37,803 nucleotides of DNA, taken from assembly GCA_002309295.1 (NCBI GenBank), contig DBXF01000040.1, forward strand, positions 18,530 to 56,332, given 5' to 3'. Below, piece after piece: positions 7,124-14,721 of the stretch (position 1 is its first letter; each line of letters starts with the position of its first letter). The translations under genes and the position numbers were made by a program. The stretch comes from Bacteroidales bacterium UBA1219 (GTDB lineage: Bacteria; Bacteroidota; Bacteroidia; Bacteroidales; P3). Under the pieces are notes generated by a model, which was not told the origin of the DNA, ran no database searches, and was given only the letters and a program-made list of their open reading frames with translations.

Positions 7124-9232
7124 CTACGATATGCGTCCCCAGTTTATTTTGCTTCGCTTTTTGTTGATATGCCTTTTGAGGCAGCTGTTCTGTTCGGCTG
7201 TAAGCTGCGGGTCGGCGGCGAGTATCTCGTTCACGGTGTCGCGCGCCACGCGTATCATATTCTCGTCCTGCACTATGTCGGCGAGTTTCAGGTCGATGAC
7301 GCCGCTCTGCTGCAGTCCTTGCAGGTCTCCGGGGCCGCGCAGCTTGAGGTCGGCTTCGGCAATTTTGAAACCGTCGGTGGTGTCCACCATCGTCTTGATG
7401 CGCGCCCTGCCTTCGGTGGTGAGTTTCTGCGATGTCATAAGTATGCAGTACGACTGTTCCGCGCCACGTCCCACACGTCCGCGAAGCTGGTGCAGCTGCG
7501 AAAGTCCGAACCGTTCGGCGTTCTCTATCACCATCACCGAGGCGTTGGGCACATCTACACCAACCTCTATCACCGTGGTGGATACCATGATATGAGTCTC
7601 GCCTTTCTTGAAACGCTCCATCTCGTAGTCTTTGACGTCGGATTTCAGCTGTCCGTGCACCATACTGATCTGGTATTGCGGTTGCGGGAAGGCCCGCGAT
7701 ATGCTTTCGTAGCCGTCCATCAGGTCTTTCAGGTCCATTTTCTCCGACTCTTTGATAAGGGGGTACACCACATAAATCTGGTGTCCGGCCTCGATTTGCC
7801 GGCGCATGAATCCGAACACCTTAAGCCTGTCGCTGTCGTACTGGTGTATGGTTTTGATGGGTTTGCGTCCAGGCGGCAGTTCGTCGATAATGGAGCAGTC
7901 GAGGTCGCCGTACACCGTCATTGCGAGGGTGCGGGGGATTGGGGTGGCGGTCATCACAAGCACGTGGGGCGGTATGGTGTTTTTGGCCCACATCTTGGCA
8001 CGTTGTTCCACGCCAAAGCGGTGCTGCTCGTCGATAACCGCAAGTCCGAGGTTGGCAAACACCACGTCTTTCTCTATCAGAGCGTGGGTGCCTATAAGTA
8101 TGTTTATTTCGCCGTTTTGCAGACGTTCTTTGATTTTCTTTTTCTGTGCCGGTTTGGTGGAGCCCGTGAGCAGTTCCACTTCTATGCCGATATTGTGCAA
8201 AAACTTGCCGATGCTTGCAAAATGCTGAGTGGCAAGGATTTCGGTGGGAGCCATAAGGCAAGCCTGATAGCCGTTGTCGCAGGCTATGAGCATGGAAAGC
8301 AAGGCCACGAGGGTTTTGCCGCTGCCCACGTCGCCCTGCAGCAGACGGTTCATCTGTTTGCCAGTGCGCATGTCGCTGTAAATCTCGCGCACCACACGCT
8401 TTTGGGCGTTGGTTAGTTCAAAGGGCAGGTTGTTGTTGTAGAAAGTGTTGAACAAGTCGCCTATGTGGTTGAACACAAAGCCGGTGCTTTTTTGCTGACG
8501 TTCGGTCTTGGCATAGAGATATTCCAGCTGCATCATAAACACCTCCTCGAATTTCAGCCGTCGCAACGCCTGTTCGTTGGAGTTGCTGTCCTTCGGGAAA
8601 TGGATGTTGAACATGGCCTGTTCGCGTCCCATCAGTCCAAAGCGGTTGAGGATATACTGCGGCATGGTTTCGGGGATATTGCCCCGTGCGTCGCCGAGGA
8701 GCACGGCCATTAGCTTGGAAATGCCTTTTGTGGAGAGTCCGCGCGCTTTCAGCTTTTCGGTGGACGAATAGATAGGAATGAACGACTGTGCGAGGGTGTC
8801 GCTCTCGGGTTTTACCGGCTCAAGGTCGGGGTGGGCTATGTTGTAGCTGCCGTTGAACAGCGTGGGACGCCCCAGGACAAGGTATTCCACGTTGGTTTTC
8901 AGCGATTCTTTCACCCATTTTATGCCCTGAAACCACACCAGTTCTATGCATCCGGTATTGTCGCGCAAAAAGGCCGTGAGACGCATCTTGCGGCCCTCGC
9001 CGATGGTCTTGAGGTCTGTTATAACGCCTTTTGTAACGATGTAGTTGTTGGTTTCGGAAATCTGGTTGATGGTGATGAACCGGGTGCGGTCGAGATAGCG
9101 GAAAGGGTAGTATTCGAGCAGGTCGCCGAAAGTGAAGATGCCAAGCTCGCTCTTAAGCAGGTTGGCACGCGCGGGACCTACGGTGCGCAGGTATTCTATG
9201 GGTGTGTTAAGATATGTGTGGTCTATAGGCAT
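7124..9232 (-). CDS. recG: ATP-dependent DNA helicase RecG
   Basis: The 702-residue product carries the RecG layout. An N-terminal wedge/OB region includes VGPARANLL, the fork-binding signature (residues 17-25), and LLEYYPFRYLDR. The helicase core has Walker A LLQGDVGSGKT, the DExH-type box VIDEQHRFG, motif III TATPIPRTLAMT, and motif VI QLRGRVGRG, followed by the C-terminal RecG segment (GPGDLQGLQQSG). RecG drives replication-fork regression and branch migration of recombination intermediates. The start is the ATG read from 9232. A TATCTTTG -7 box on the same strand ends 20 bases upstream. The gene converges on tRNA-Pro and diverges from the restriction-modification gene. The long plus-strand open frame over it is a shadow. 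Confidence 0.97.
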   Translation of the reverse strand: MPIDHTYLNTPIEYLRTVGPARANLLKSELGIFTFGDLLEYYPFRYLDRTRFITINQISETNNYIVTKGVITDLKTIGEGRKMRLTAFLRDNTGCIELVWFQGIKWVKESLKTNVEYLVLGRPTLFNGSYNIAHPDLEPVKPESDTLAQSFIPIYSSTEKLKARGLSTKGISKLMAVLLGDARGNIPETMPQYILNRFGLMGREQAMFNIHFPKDSNSNEQALRRLKFEEVFMMQLEYLYAKTERQQKSTGFVFNHIGDLFNTFYNNNLPFELTNAQKRVVREIYSDMRTGKQMNRLLQGDVGSGKTLVALLSMLIACDNGYQACLMAPTEILATQHFASIGKFLHNIGIEVELLTGSTKPAQKKKIKERLQNGEINILIGTHALIEKDVVFANLGLAVIDEQHRFGVEQRAKMWAKNTIPPHVLVMTATPIPRTLAMTVYGDLDCSIIDELPPGRKPIKTIHQYDSDRLKVFGFMRRQIEAGHQIYVVYPLIKESEKMDLKDLMDGYESISRAFPQPQYQISMVHGQLKSDVKDYEMERFKKGETHIMVSTTVIEVGVDVPNASVMVIENAERFGLSQLHQLRGRVGRGAEQSYCILMTSQKLTTEGRARIKTMVDTTDGFKIAEADLKLRGPGDLQGLQQSGVIDLKLADIVQDENMIRVARDTVNEILAADPQLTAEQNSCLKRHINKKRSKINWGRIS

Positions 9233-9252
9233 TATGATGCGTTTTGGTTTTG

Positions 9253-9260
9253 CAAAGATA
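9253..9260 (-). promoter_or_regulatory. -7 box for recG
   Basis: Read on the minus strand this is TATCTTTG, matching TAnnTTTG. I see no good -33 TTTG at the expected distance, so only half of the promoter is recognisable. Confidence 0.5.
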
Positions 9261-9270
9261 CGAAAATTTT

Positions 9271-9326
9271 AGTGATTTGTGATTAGTGATGGGTTATTAG
9301 ATTGTGAACAGTGAGCTGTGAACAGA
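9271..9326. repeat. Heptamer-phased repeat array B (8 units)
   Basis: Units in 7-base register: AGTGATT, TGTGATT, AGTGATG, GGTTATT, AGATTGT, GAACAGT, GAGCTGT, GAACAGA. AGTGATT and AGTGATG are the exact reverse complements of AATCACT and CATCACT in array E (14661-14702). This array lies between two divergent genes rather than at a stop codon. Confidence 0.6.
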
Positions 9327-9361
9327 GAAGATTTTCGGATTGACAGATTTTCCGATTTTCC

Positions 9362-9400
9362 GAATATCTGAATGTCTGAATATCTGAACATCCGAAAATC
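9362..9400. repeat. Octamer repeat block
   Basis: GAATATCT, GAATGTCT, GAATATCT, GAACATCC and a partial GAAAATC follow each other in an 8-base register. Looser related words (GATTTTCC) precede them from about 9346. It lies just upstream of the promoter of the restriction-modification gene. Confidence 0.65.
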
Positions 9401-9425
9401 ATTTTCAATTATTAATTGAAAATAA

Positions 9426-9457
9426 TTTGCTCAATTCGAAATAAAAGTGTATTTTTG
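9426..9457 (+). promoter_or_regulatory. Promoter of the restriction-modification gene
   Basis: TTTG at 9426-9429, a 20-base spacer, TATTTTTG at 9450-9457. This fits the Bacteroidota consensus exactly, and the ATG follows 23 bases later at 9481, leaving a very short leader. Confidence 0.75.
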
Positions 9458-9480
9458 CATTTCTAATATCACGAAATCAG

Positions 9481-12423
9481 ATGAAGACAGAGAAACAGAT
9501 TGCCGCATCGGCTGCCGAATTTGCACAACGCTGGAAGGGCAGGGGTTATGAACGGGGCGAGTCGCAACCCTTTTGGATAGACTTGTTGTCGAATGTGTTC
9601 GGTGTCGAAACGCCATCCGACGGTTTCATCACTTTCGAGGACCATCGCATGGTGGATTCTTCCAACTTTATCGACGCACGTATTCCCTCCACCCGTGTGC
9701 TTATCGAGCAGAAATCGTTCGGCAAGGACTTGCGCAAGGGCATACTCCAAAGCGACGGCTCGTTGCTCAACCCGTTCCAGCAGGCACGACGCTATGTGGT
9801 AAGTCTGCCGGTGTCGGAACACCCGCGCTGGATTGTTACCTGCAATTTCTCCGAATTTCTGATTTACGACATGGAGCAGCCCAACGGGGAGCCCGAACAG
9901 GTGCTTCTGGAAAATCTCGGCAAGGAGTACTACCGTCTGTTGTTCCTTGTCGATACCAAAAACGAACATCTGAGCAAGGAGATGCAGGTGTCGATGCAAG
10001 CCGGCACCATTGTGGGCAAGATTTACGACGCGTTGCTCAAGCAGTACGGCGACGGCTCGCCCGAGGCTCTGCGATGGCTCAACATCCTGTGTGTGCGCAT
10101 CGTTTTCTGCCTTTATGCCGAAGATGCCGGGGTGTTCACCCACGACCAGTTCCACGACTACCTTGCGCGCTACGACGCCACCGACCTGCGCCGCGCAATG
10201 AAAGACCTTTTCGAGGTGCTCAACACCCCGATAGACCGCCGAAGCAAATACCTGCAGCCCGACCTCGCCGCCTTCCCTTACACCAACGGCGGACTCTTCG
10301 AAGAAGAGATTGAAATACCGCAGTTTACCGAAGAGCTGAAGAAAACCCTGCTCGACAACGCCAGCCTCGACTTCGACTGGAGCGAGATAAGCCCCACCAT
10401 TTTCGGCGCTGTGTTCGAAAGCACCCTCAACCCCGAAACACGACGTAGCGGAGGTATGCACTACACCTCCATCGAAAACATACACAAGGTCATAGACCCG
10501 CTCTTTTTGAACGACCTGCGCCGCGAACTCGACACCATTCTGGAAGAAAAGGTGGAACGCCAGCGTGTGCGTCTGCTCGACGAATACCAGAACAAACTCG
10601 CTTCGCTCACTTTCCTCGACCCCGCCTGCGGTAGCGGCAATTTCCTTACCGAGACCTACCTCTCGCTGCGACGGCTGGAAAACGAGGCCATCCGCGAACG
10701 CTTCCACGGACAGTCGTTCCTCGGCTTCGACGAGGCCAACCCCATAAAGGTGAGCATACACCAGTTCTACGGCATCGAGATTAACGACTTTGCCGTTACC
10801 GTGGCCACTACCGCGCTGTGGATTTCGGAGGCGCAGATGCTTGCCGAAACGGAGAAACTTATGCACCGCGACATCGATTTCCTGCCGCTGAAAAGCTACC
10901 ACAATATAAAGGAAGGCAACGCTTTGCGTCTGCCGTGGGATGAGTGGGAGATAAAAGACGAGCGCAATGTTATAATTGCCGGCAAAACTAACTTATATAC
11001 TACCAAGGATTTGCCAAGCAACATAGCAAGCGAACCCGTGGCTCGTTTTGGCGAAATTGATTTGTACAGCGACGATGTTAGGATAACCGCCGAAAAACCC
11101 ACACCGCAGACTTATCACGTTGATTTCGATTATATTATGGGCAATCCGCCGTTTGTGGGAGCGCGATGGATGAGCAAAGAGCAAAAACAGGATGTTATTG
11201 ATATTTTTGGTGCAAAATGGCAAGGTGTTGGGGATCTTGATTATGTGTGTTGTTGGTATAAAAAGACGATAGGTATAATGGCTTATAACAATAAAACACG
11301 AGCAGCTCTTGTTTCAACTAATTCTATATGTCAAGGAGGTTCTGTAACTAATCTTTGGAAACCTTTATTTTTACAATACAATGTAAATATAGATTTTGCA
11401 TACCGCACATTCCGCTGGGATAGCGAGGCCGATATTAAAGCCCATGTTCATTGTGTTATTATTGGTTTTTCGAAGGCCTCCAACGAAAAGCCAAAAACTA
11501 TTTATCTGTCCAATAAACAGTCTTTACAAGCTACCAACATCAACGGTTATCTGTTGGATGCACCCAATGTGTTTATAGAAAAAAGACTACGACCAATATG
11601 TGATGTTCCCTCAATTTGTTTGGGTGGACAACCCATAGACGATGGAAATTTGGTGCTTACGAATGAAGAAAAAGAAGATTTATTGGCTAAAGAGCCGCAA
11701 GCAGCTCCGTTGATTCGCCCGTTTATGATGGGCAAAGACTTTATTGAGCGCAAACCTCGTTATTGTTTGTGGCTAAAAGGTGCCAATCCTGCTTTGCTTC
11801 ATCAATGCCATAGAGTGTTAGAGCGAGTGCAAAAAGTGCGCGAGTTCCGTTTGGGAAGTAATCGCGAAAGCACCCTGAAAGCAGCTACTACACCGACATT
11901 GTTCGGCGCACCTTTTGAGTGTTCAGACAATTATATCGCTCTGCCAAAAGTGTCATCTGAAAACAGAAGGTATATACCAATGGACTATCTTTCACCTGAC
12001 ATTATTCCTGGCGATAAACTTTTCTGTATGCAAAACGCCTCATTGTACCATTTCGGAGTGCTTATGTCGAATGTGCACATGGCTTGGATGCGAGCAACTT
12101 GTGGTCGTCTCGAAATGCGTTACAGTTATAGCAACACCATTGTTTACAACAACTTCCCGTGGCCCGATGCCACCGAGGAGCGGAAAGCGAAAATCGAGGC
12201 CACGGCGCAGGCCATTCTCGACGCCCGTGCGTTGTATCCCGAAAGCTCTTTGGCCGACCTCTACGACGAACTTACCATGCCCGCCGAGCTGCGCAAGGCG
12301 CATCAGGAAAACGACCGTGCCGTGATGCAGGCCTACGGCTTCCCCGTCAAGTCCACTTTCACCGAAAGTCAGTGCGTCGCCGAGCTGTTCAAAAGGTATC
12401 AGGAATTGGTGATTGGTGATTAG
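9481..12423 (+). CDS. Single-chain MmeI-like restriction-modification enzyme (type IIG/IIL)
   Basis: One 980-residue chain carries nuclease, methyltransferase and specificity regions. The N-terminal domain has D65, then ten residues, then E76-Q77-K78 (in FIDARIPSTRVLIEQK), matching the D...ExK catalytic pattern of the MmeI nuclease. A helical linker follows. The N6-adenine methyltransferase core has motif I DPACGSGNF (D380) and motif IV NPPF (N555). The rest up to about residue 880 should hold the target-recognition domain, and the C-terminus is the helical tail of the family. All key residues are intact, so both cutting and methylation are plausible. GC content is about 61-62% in sampled N- and C-terminal stretches but 36-45% between roughly 10980 and 12130. 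The stop codon lies within a heptamer repeat. No partner gene is needed or seen. The minus-strand open frame over its first half is a shadow. Confidence 0.88.
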   Translation: MKTEKQIAASAAEFAQRWKGRGYERGESQPFWIDLLSNVFGVETPSDGFITFEDHRMVDSSNFIDARIPSTRVLIEQKSFGKDLRKGILQSDGSLLNPFQQARRYVVSLPVSEHPRWIVTCNFSEFLIYDMEQPNGEPEQVLLENLGKEYYRLLFLVDTKNEHLSKEMQVSMQAGTIVGKIYDALLKQYGDGSPEALRWLNILCVRIVFCLYAEDAGVFTHDQFHDYLARYDATDLRRAMKDLFEVLNTPIDRRSKYLQPDLAAFPYTNGGLFEEEIEIPQFTEELKKTLLDNASLDFDWSEISPTIFGAVFESTLNPETRRSGGMHYTSIENIHKVIDPLFLNDLRRELDTILEEKVERQRVRLLDEYQNKLASLTFLDPACGSGNFLTETYLSLRRLENEAIRERFHGQSFLGFDEANPIKVSIHQFYGIEINDFAVTVATTALWISEAQMLAETEKLMHRDIDFLPLKSYHNIKEGNALRLPWDEWEIKDERNVIIAGKTNLYTTKDLPSNIASEPVARFGEIDLYSDDVRITAEKPTPQTYHVDFDYIMGNPPFVGARWMSKEQKQDVIDIFGAKWQGVGDLDYVCCWYKKTIGIMAYNNKTRAALVSTNSICQGGSVTNLWKPLFLQYNVNIDFAYRTFRWDSEADIKAHVHCVIIGFSKASNEKPKTIYLSNKQSLQATNINGYLLDAPNVFIEKRLRPICDVPSICLGGQPIDDGNLVLTNEEKEDLLAKEPQAAPLIRPFMMGKDFIERKPRYCLWLKGANPALLHQCHRVLERVQKVREFRLGSNRESTLKAATTPTLFGAPFECSDNYIALPKVSSENRRYIPMDYLSPDIIPGDKLFCMQNASLYHFGVLMSNVHMAWMRATCGRLEMRYSYSNTIVYNNFPWPDATEERKAKIEATAQAILDARALYPESSLADLYDELTMPAELRKAHQENDRAVMQAYGFPVKSTFTESQCVAELFKRYQELVIGD

Positions 12424-12428
12424 TGATT
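12408..12428. repeat. Heptamer array C1 (3 units) across the stop codon
   Basis: GGTGATT, GGTGATT, AGTGATT. The TAG stop of the restriction-modification gene (12421-12423) is created by these units, and they encode its last residues (VIGD). AGTGATT recurs at 9271, and in reverse complement at 14661. Confidence 0.65.
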
Positions 12429-12433
12429 AGTTT

Positions 12434-12521
12434 GTTTAACTGTTTAATTGTTTATTTGTTTAACTGAAAACTGCAAACTCAAAACTGCAAACTGAATACT
12501 GAATACTGACAACTGAATACT
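12434..12521. repeat. Octamer then heptamer array C2 (4 + 8 units)
   Basis: 12434-12465 is four octamers: GTTTAACT, GTTTAATT, GTTTATTT, GTTTAACT. From 12466 the register changes without a gap to eight heptamers: GAAAACT, GCAAACT, CAAAACT, GCAAACT, GAATACT, GAATACT, GACAACT, GAATACT, ending at 12521. Every heptamer ends in ACT. Confidence 0.8.
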
Positions 12522-12563
12522 AAAAAAAATTGCCAAAGAGCCGATAATTACATTTTTTTTAAG

Positions 12564-12571
12564 TATCTTTG
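12564..12571 (+). promoter_or_regulatory. -7 box upstream of the secreted hypothetical gene
   Basis: TATCTTTG matches TAnnTTTG and lies 67 bases before the ATG at 12639. No convincing -33 TTTG is present 20 bases upstream. Confidence 0.5.
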
Positions 12572-12638
12572 TACCAAGCACACTTGTTGCCTTTTTGGTG
12601 ATAAGTATTTGATATTTTGACAATTAGAAAATAAAAAG

Positions 12639-13454
12639 ATGAAAAAGACATTACATATTGCTGTTGTAGCGACATTAATTTTGGCCTTTTCGGGCATCGA
12701 AAACCAGGCATATTCGCAGTTTCTGCACCAAAAGAAAGTGCCCCCGATTCATGTCGAAAAATACTCCTGGACAGGCTATCTCGACTCGGTGACTCCTATT
12801 TCTGTTTGGGTGGAGCGCAACGACGACAACCTGCTTGCCGGCGAAATTGTTTACACCGCATCGCAAACCAAGAGTCCCGTGCGTGTGCTCGGTCAGGTGA
12901 TTGTTGACAAAAACAACGGCGAAGAGGAGTTCCGTCTGTCGGAGTTCCTTGGCCGCAGAGCCGAAAAGACAGGCACTATGTATTTCCGTCTCGACTCTAT
13001 GGGCACCGGCAAGGGCGTTTGGCGCAACATCGACACTACGCATTTCCTTGTGTTCGACAAAGTTACCGCATTCCCCACAGGAAAGGGCGGACTGCTGCAG
13101 CCCGAGAACTACACCACAATAGGCACTAAACCAATCTATTACAGCTACTATTACTACCATCCCTACAAAGGCACCATCGGCGGCGAGGCCACCCTCGAAC
13201 TGATGGAGCACCGCTACATTAAATTTTATATTACAATAACCGAACCCAATATCGCCGATGGCGACGACGAACTTGACTATCACCGTCACGCACCGCTGGT
13301 GGGCAACAAGTTCATCTATCACATGCGCGGCTGCGACTATATGTTCGAATGCCATATCTTCCACGATTTCATTTTCCTGAAATCGCTTACCGACCGTCCT
13401 TCGGATTGTTTCGGTGTTGGCTCATCTTTCGACGGTTTCCTTATCAGACGTTAG
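12639..13454 (+). CDS. Secreted protein of unknown function
   Basis: I do not recognise this 271-residue protein. Residues 4-27 form a signal peptide (KKTLHIAVVATLILAFSGIE, then a likely cut near QAYSQF). There is no lipobox, so it should be periplasmic or exported. The rest is rich in aromatic residues and alternating hydrophobic strands, suggesting a beta-rich fold: SWTGYLDSVTPISVWVE, then a Tyr cluster near residues 167-174 (YYSYYYYHPY), and two cysteines late in the chain (GCDYMFEC). The phrase WTGYLDSVTPISVW looks like the start of a domain measuring reduced or esterified ligands, but I cannot tie it to a family. It has its own -7 box, and the transporter gene follows after 42 bases. Confidence 0.8.
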   Translation: MKKTLHIAVVATLILAFSGIENQAYSQFLHQKKVPPIHVEKYSWTGYLDSVTPISVWVERNDDNLLAGEIVYTASQTKSPVRVLGQVIVDKNNGEEEFRLSEFLGRRAEKTGTMYFRLDSMGTGKGVWRNIDTTHFLVFDKVTAFPTGKGGLLQPENYTTIGTKPIYYSYYYYHPYKGTIGGEATLELMEHRYIKFYITITEPNIADGDDELDYHRHAPLVGNKFIYHMRGCDYMFECHIFHDFIFLKSLTDRPSDCFGVGSSFDGFLIRR

Positions 13455-13496
13455 AATTACGGCTCAAAAATCGTTGTAATATAGTTTGTTACAATC

Positions 13497-14396
13497 GTGA
13501 ACAGGTTTCGTAATCTGGTTCTCCCTATTGCCATTGTTTTGGGATTGATTTTTCATTCCTATTGCCGCACTTTGCAGGTGTGTGTGCCATATCTTATTTT
13601 CACCATACTGCTGTTGAATTTCGTGGCCACGGACATCAAAAAACTGCGATTCACGGCAATGGATGCCCTGCTTATGCTCGTGCAAGTTAGTCTCAGTCTG
13701 GGCATTTACATCATTCTTGCTTTCTGCGGCGTGGACGAGATAGTGTCGCAGGGCGTGCTGGTGGGCGTGCTGTGTCCCGTGGCGGCATCGGTGGTAGTGA
13801 TATCGTGCATGCTTGGCGCCAACCGCGAGACGGTTACGGCCTACACCATTTTCGACAACCTGCTTGTGGCCGTGCTTGCCCCTGTATTATTCTCCTTTGT
13901 GGGCGAGCATCAGGATATGCCGTTCGGCGAATCGTTTCTGCTTATCATACGCAGGGTGGGGCCAATAATCGGACTGCCGTTTTTTGTGGCTTGGCTTATG
14001 CAGAGCCTTTTGCCCAAGACCAACGCCTTTTTGGTGCGCTACCGCGGACTGTCGTTCTACCTATGGGCTATGGCGTTGTTCATAACCCTCGGGCAGACAA
14101 TAGATTTTATAATACTGAAAGGGGAGGAGAACCTCAGTTCTATAGTGATTTTAGGCGTGGTATCGGTGCTGTTCTGCGTCGTGCAGTTCGGCGTGGGAAA
14201 ACTTATAGGACGGCACTACGGCGACACCATTGCGGGCGGACAGCTGCTGGGACAGAAAAACTCGGCCCTCGGCATATGGATGGCCAACACCTATCTAAAC
14301 CCCTTGTCGGCAGTGTTCCCGGCATTGTATTCCATTTGGCAGAACCTGTTCAACAGCTGGCAGCTGTGGCGGCACGACAGGCAAGTTGAAAATTGA
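13497..14396 (+). CDS. BASS-type (bile acid:sodium symporter family) transporter, GTG start
   Basis: The 299 residues form about eight to ten hydrophobic segments from residue 7 on (NLVLPIAIVLGLIF, PYLIFTILLLNFVATDI). Those openings and the late segment GQKNSALGIWMANTYLNP, followed by AVFPALYSIWQNLFNSW, match the BASS superfamily, whose crossover region reads GxRNxxLAxxLA in many members. Substrates range from bile acids to pantoate and other organic acids, so I do not guess one. GTG at 13497 is the likely start because the first membrane segment begins at residue 7. The last codons and the TGA stop are made of heptamer repeat units (AAGTTGA, AAATTGA), so the C-terminal tail after RHDRQ may be recent. 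Confidence 0.75.
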   Translation: MNRFRNLVLPIAIVLGLIFHSYCRTLQVCVPYLIFTILLLNFVATDIKKLRFTAMDALLMLVQVSLSLGIYIILAFCGVDEIVSQGVLVGVLCPVAASVVVISCMLGANRETVTAYTIFDNLLVAVLAPVLFSFVGEHQDMPFGESFLLIIRRVGPIIGLPFFVAWLMQSLLPKTNAFLVRYRGLSFYLWAMALFITLGQTIDFIILKGEENLSSIVILGVVSVLFCVVQFGVGKLIGRHYGDTIAGGQLLGQKNSALGIWMANTYLNPLSAVFPALYSIWQNLFNSWQLWRHDRQVEN

Positions 14397-14508
14397 AAGT
14401 TGAAAATTGAAAATTAGTAATCAGTTGTCAGTAGGGATTGACAATTGACAATTAACAATGCACAATAATTATTAGTTAATAGTTTATAGTTTACAATTTA
14501 TAGTTATG
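14383..14508. repeat. Heptamer-phased repeat array D (18 units)
   Basis: 126 bases can be read in one uninterrupted 7-base register. It runs AAGTTGA, AAATTGA, AAGTTGA, AAATTGA, AAATTAG, TAATCAG, TTGTCAG, TAGGGAT, TGACAAT, TGACAAT, TAACAAT, GCACAAT, AATTATT, AGTTAAT, AGTTTAT, AGTTTAC, AATTTAT, AGTTATG. The word changes along the array while the register holds. The stop codon of the BASS gene (14394-14396) is in the second unit. Together with the palindromes and array E it fills the 325-base gap between the BASS and RarD genes. Confidence 0.75.
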
Positions 14509-14515
14509 GCGAAGC

Positions 14516-14532
14516 TTTTGCCGAAGGCAAAA
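14516..14532. repeat. Perfect hairpin TTTTGCC-GAA-GGCAAAA
   Basis: A 7-bp perfect stem with a three-base loop, containing the core GCCGAAGGC that returns at 14611-14618 in slightly altered form. It may be a bidirectional terminator between convergent transporter genes or a REP-like unit. Confidence 0.5.
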
Positions 14533-14583
14533 TAATTTACAAGATTCACAAGATATGCTCACAGACTGAATTTAATTAAAATG

Positions 14584-14624
14584 TGTTCGCGATTGCTTCG
14601 CAATTCGTGAGCCGAAGGCGAACA
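14584..14624. repeat. Branched palindromic (REP-like) element
   Basis: TGTTCGC (14584-14590) pairs with GCGAACA (14618-14624). Inside lie a smaller hairpin, ATTGC-TTC-GCAAT, and a GCCGAAGG core like that of the hairpin at 14516. The nested layout resembles extragenic palindromes; no transposase of the REP family is visible here. Confidence 0.45.
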
Positions 14625-14660
14625 GGAGAAAAAAGTTGATATGATTTATGGACACCTTCA

Positions 14661-14702
14661 AATCACTCATCACTCATCACTCATCACTGTTCACTGAGTG
14701 TC
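14661..14702. repeat. Heptamer-phased repeat array E (6 units)
   Basis: AATCACT, CATCACT, CATCACT, CATCACT, GTTCACT, GAGTGTC. It begins 19 bases past the stop codon of the minus-strand RarD gene. The words are reverse complements of those in arrays B and C1. Confidence 0.7.
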
Positions 14703-14721
14703 CGATTTTCCAATCACGGTT

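Noticed and set aside
7118..8416. Plus-strand open frame of 432 codons opposite recG
   Set aside because: It is exactly antisense to strong RecG motifs, has a low-complexity His/Val-rich composition typical of a GC-biased shadow frame, and no family pattern.
9469..10902. Minus-strand open frame of 477 codons
   Set aside because: It is antisense to the nuclease and methyltransferase motifs of the MmeI-like enzyme, in the high-GC part where shadows are expected, and disappears where GC falls.
9271..14702. CRISPR array
   Set aside because: The repeats are 7-8 bases, contiguous and without spacers, and no cas gene is present.
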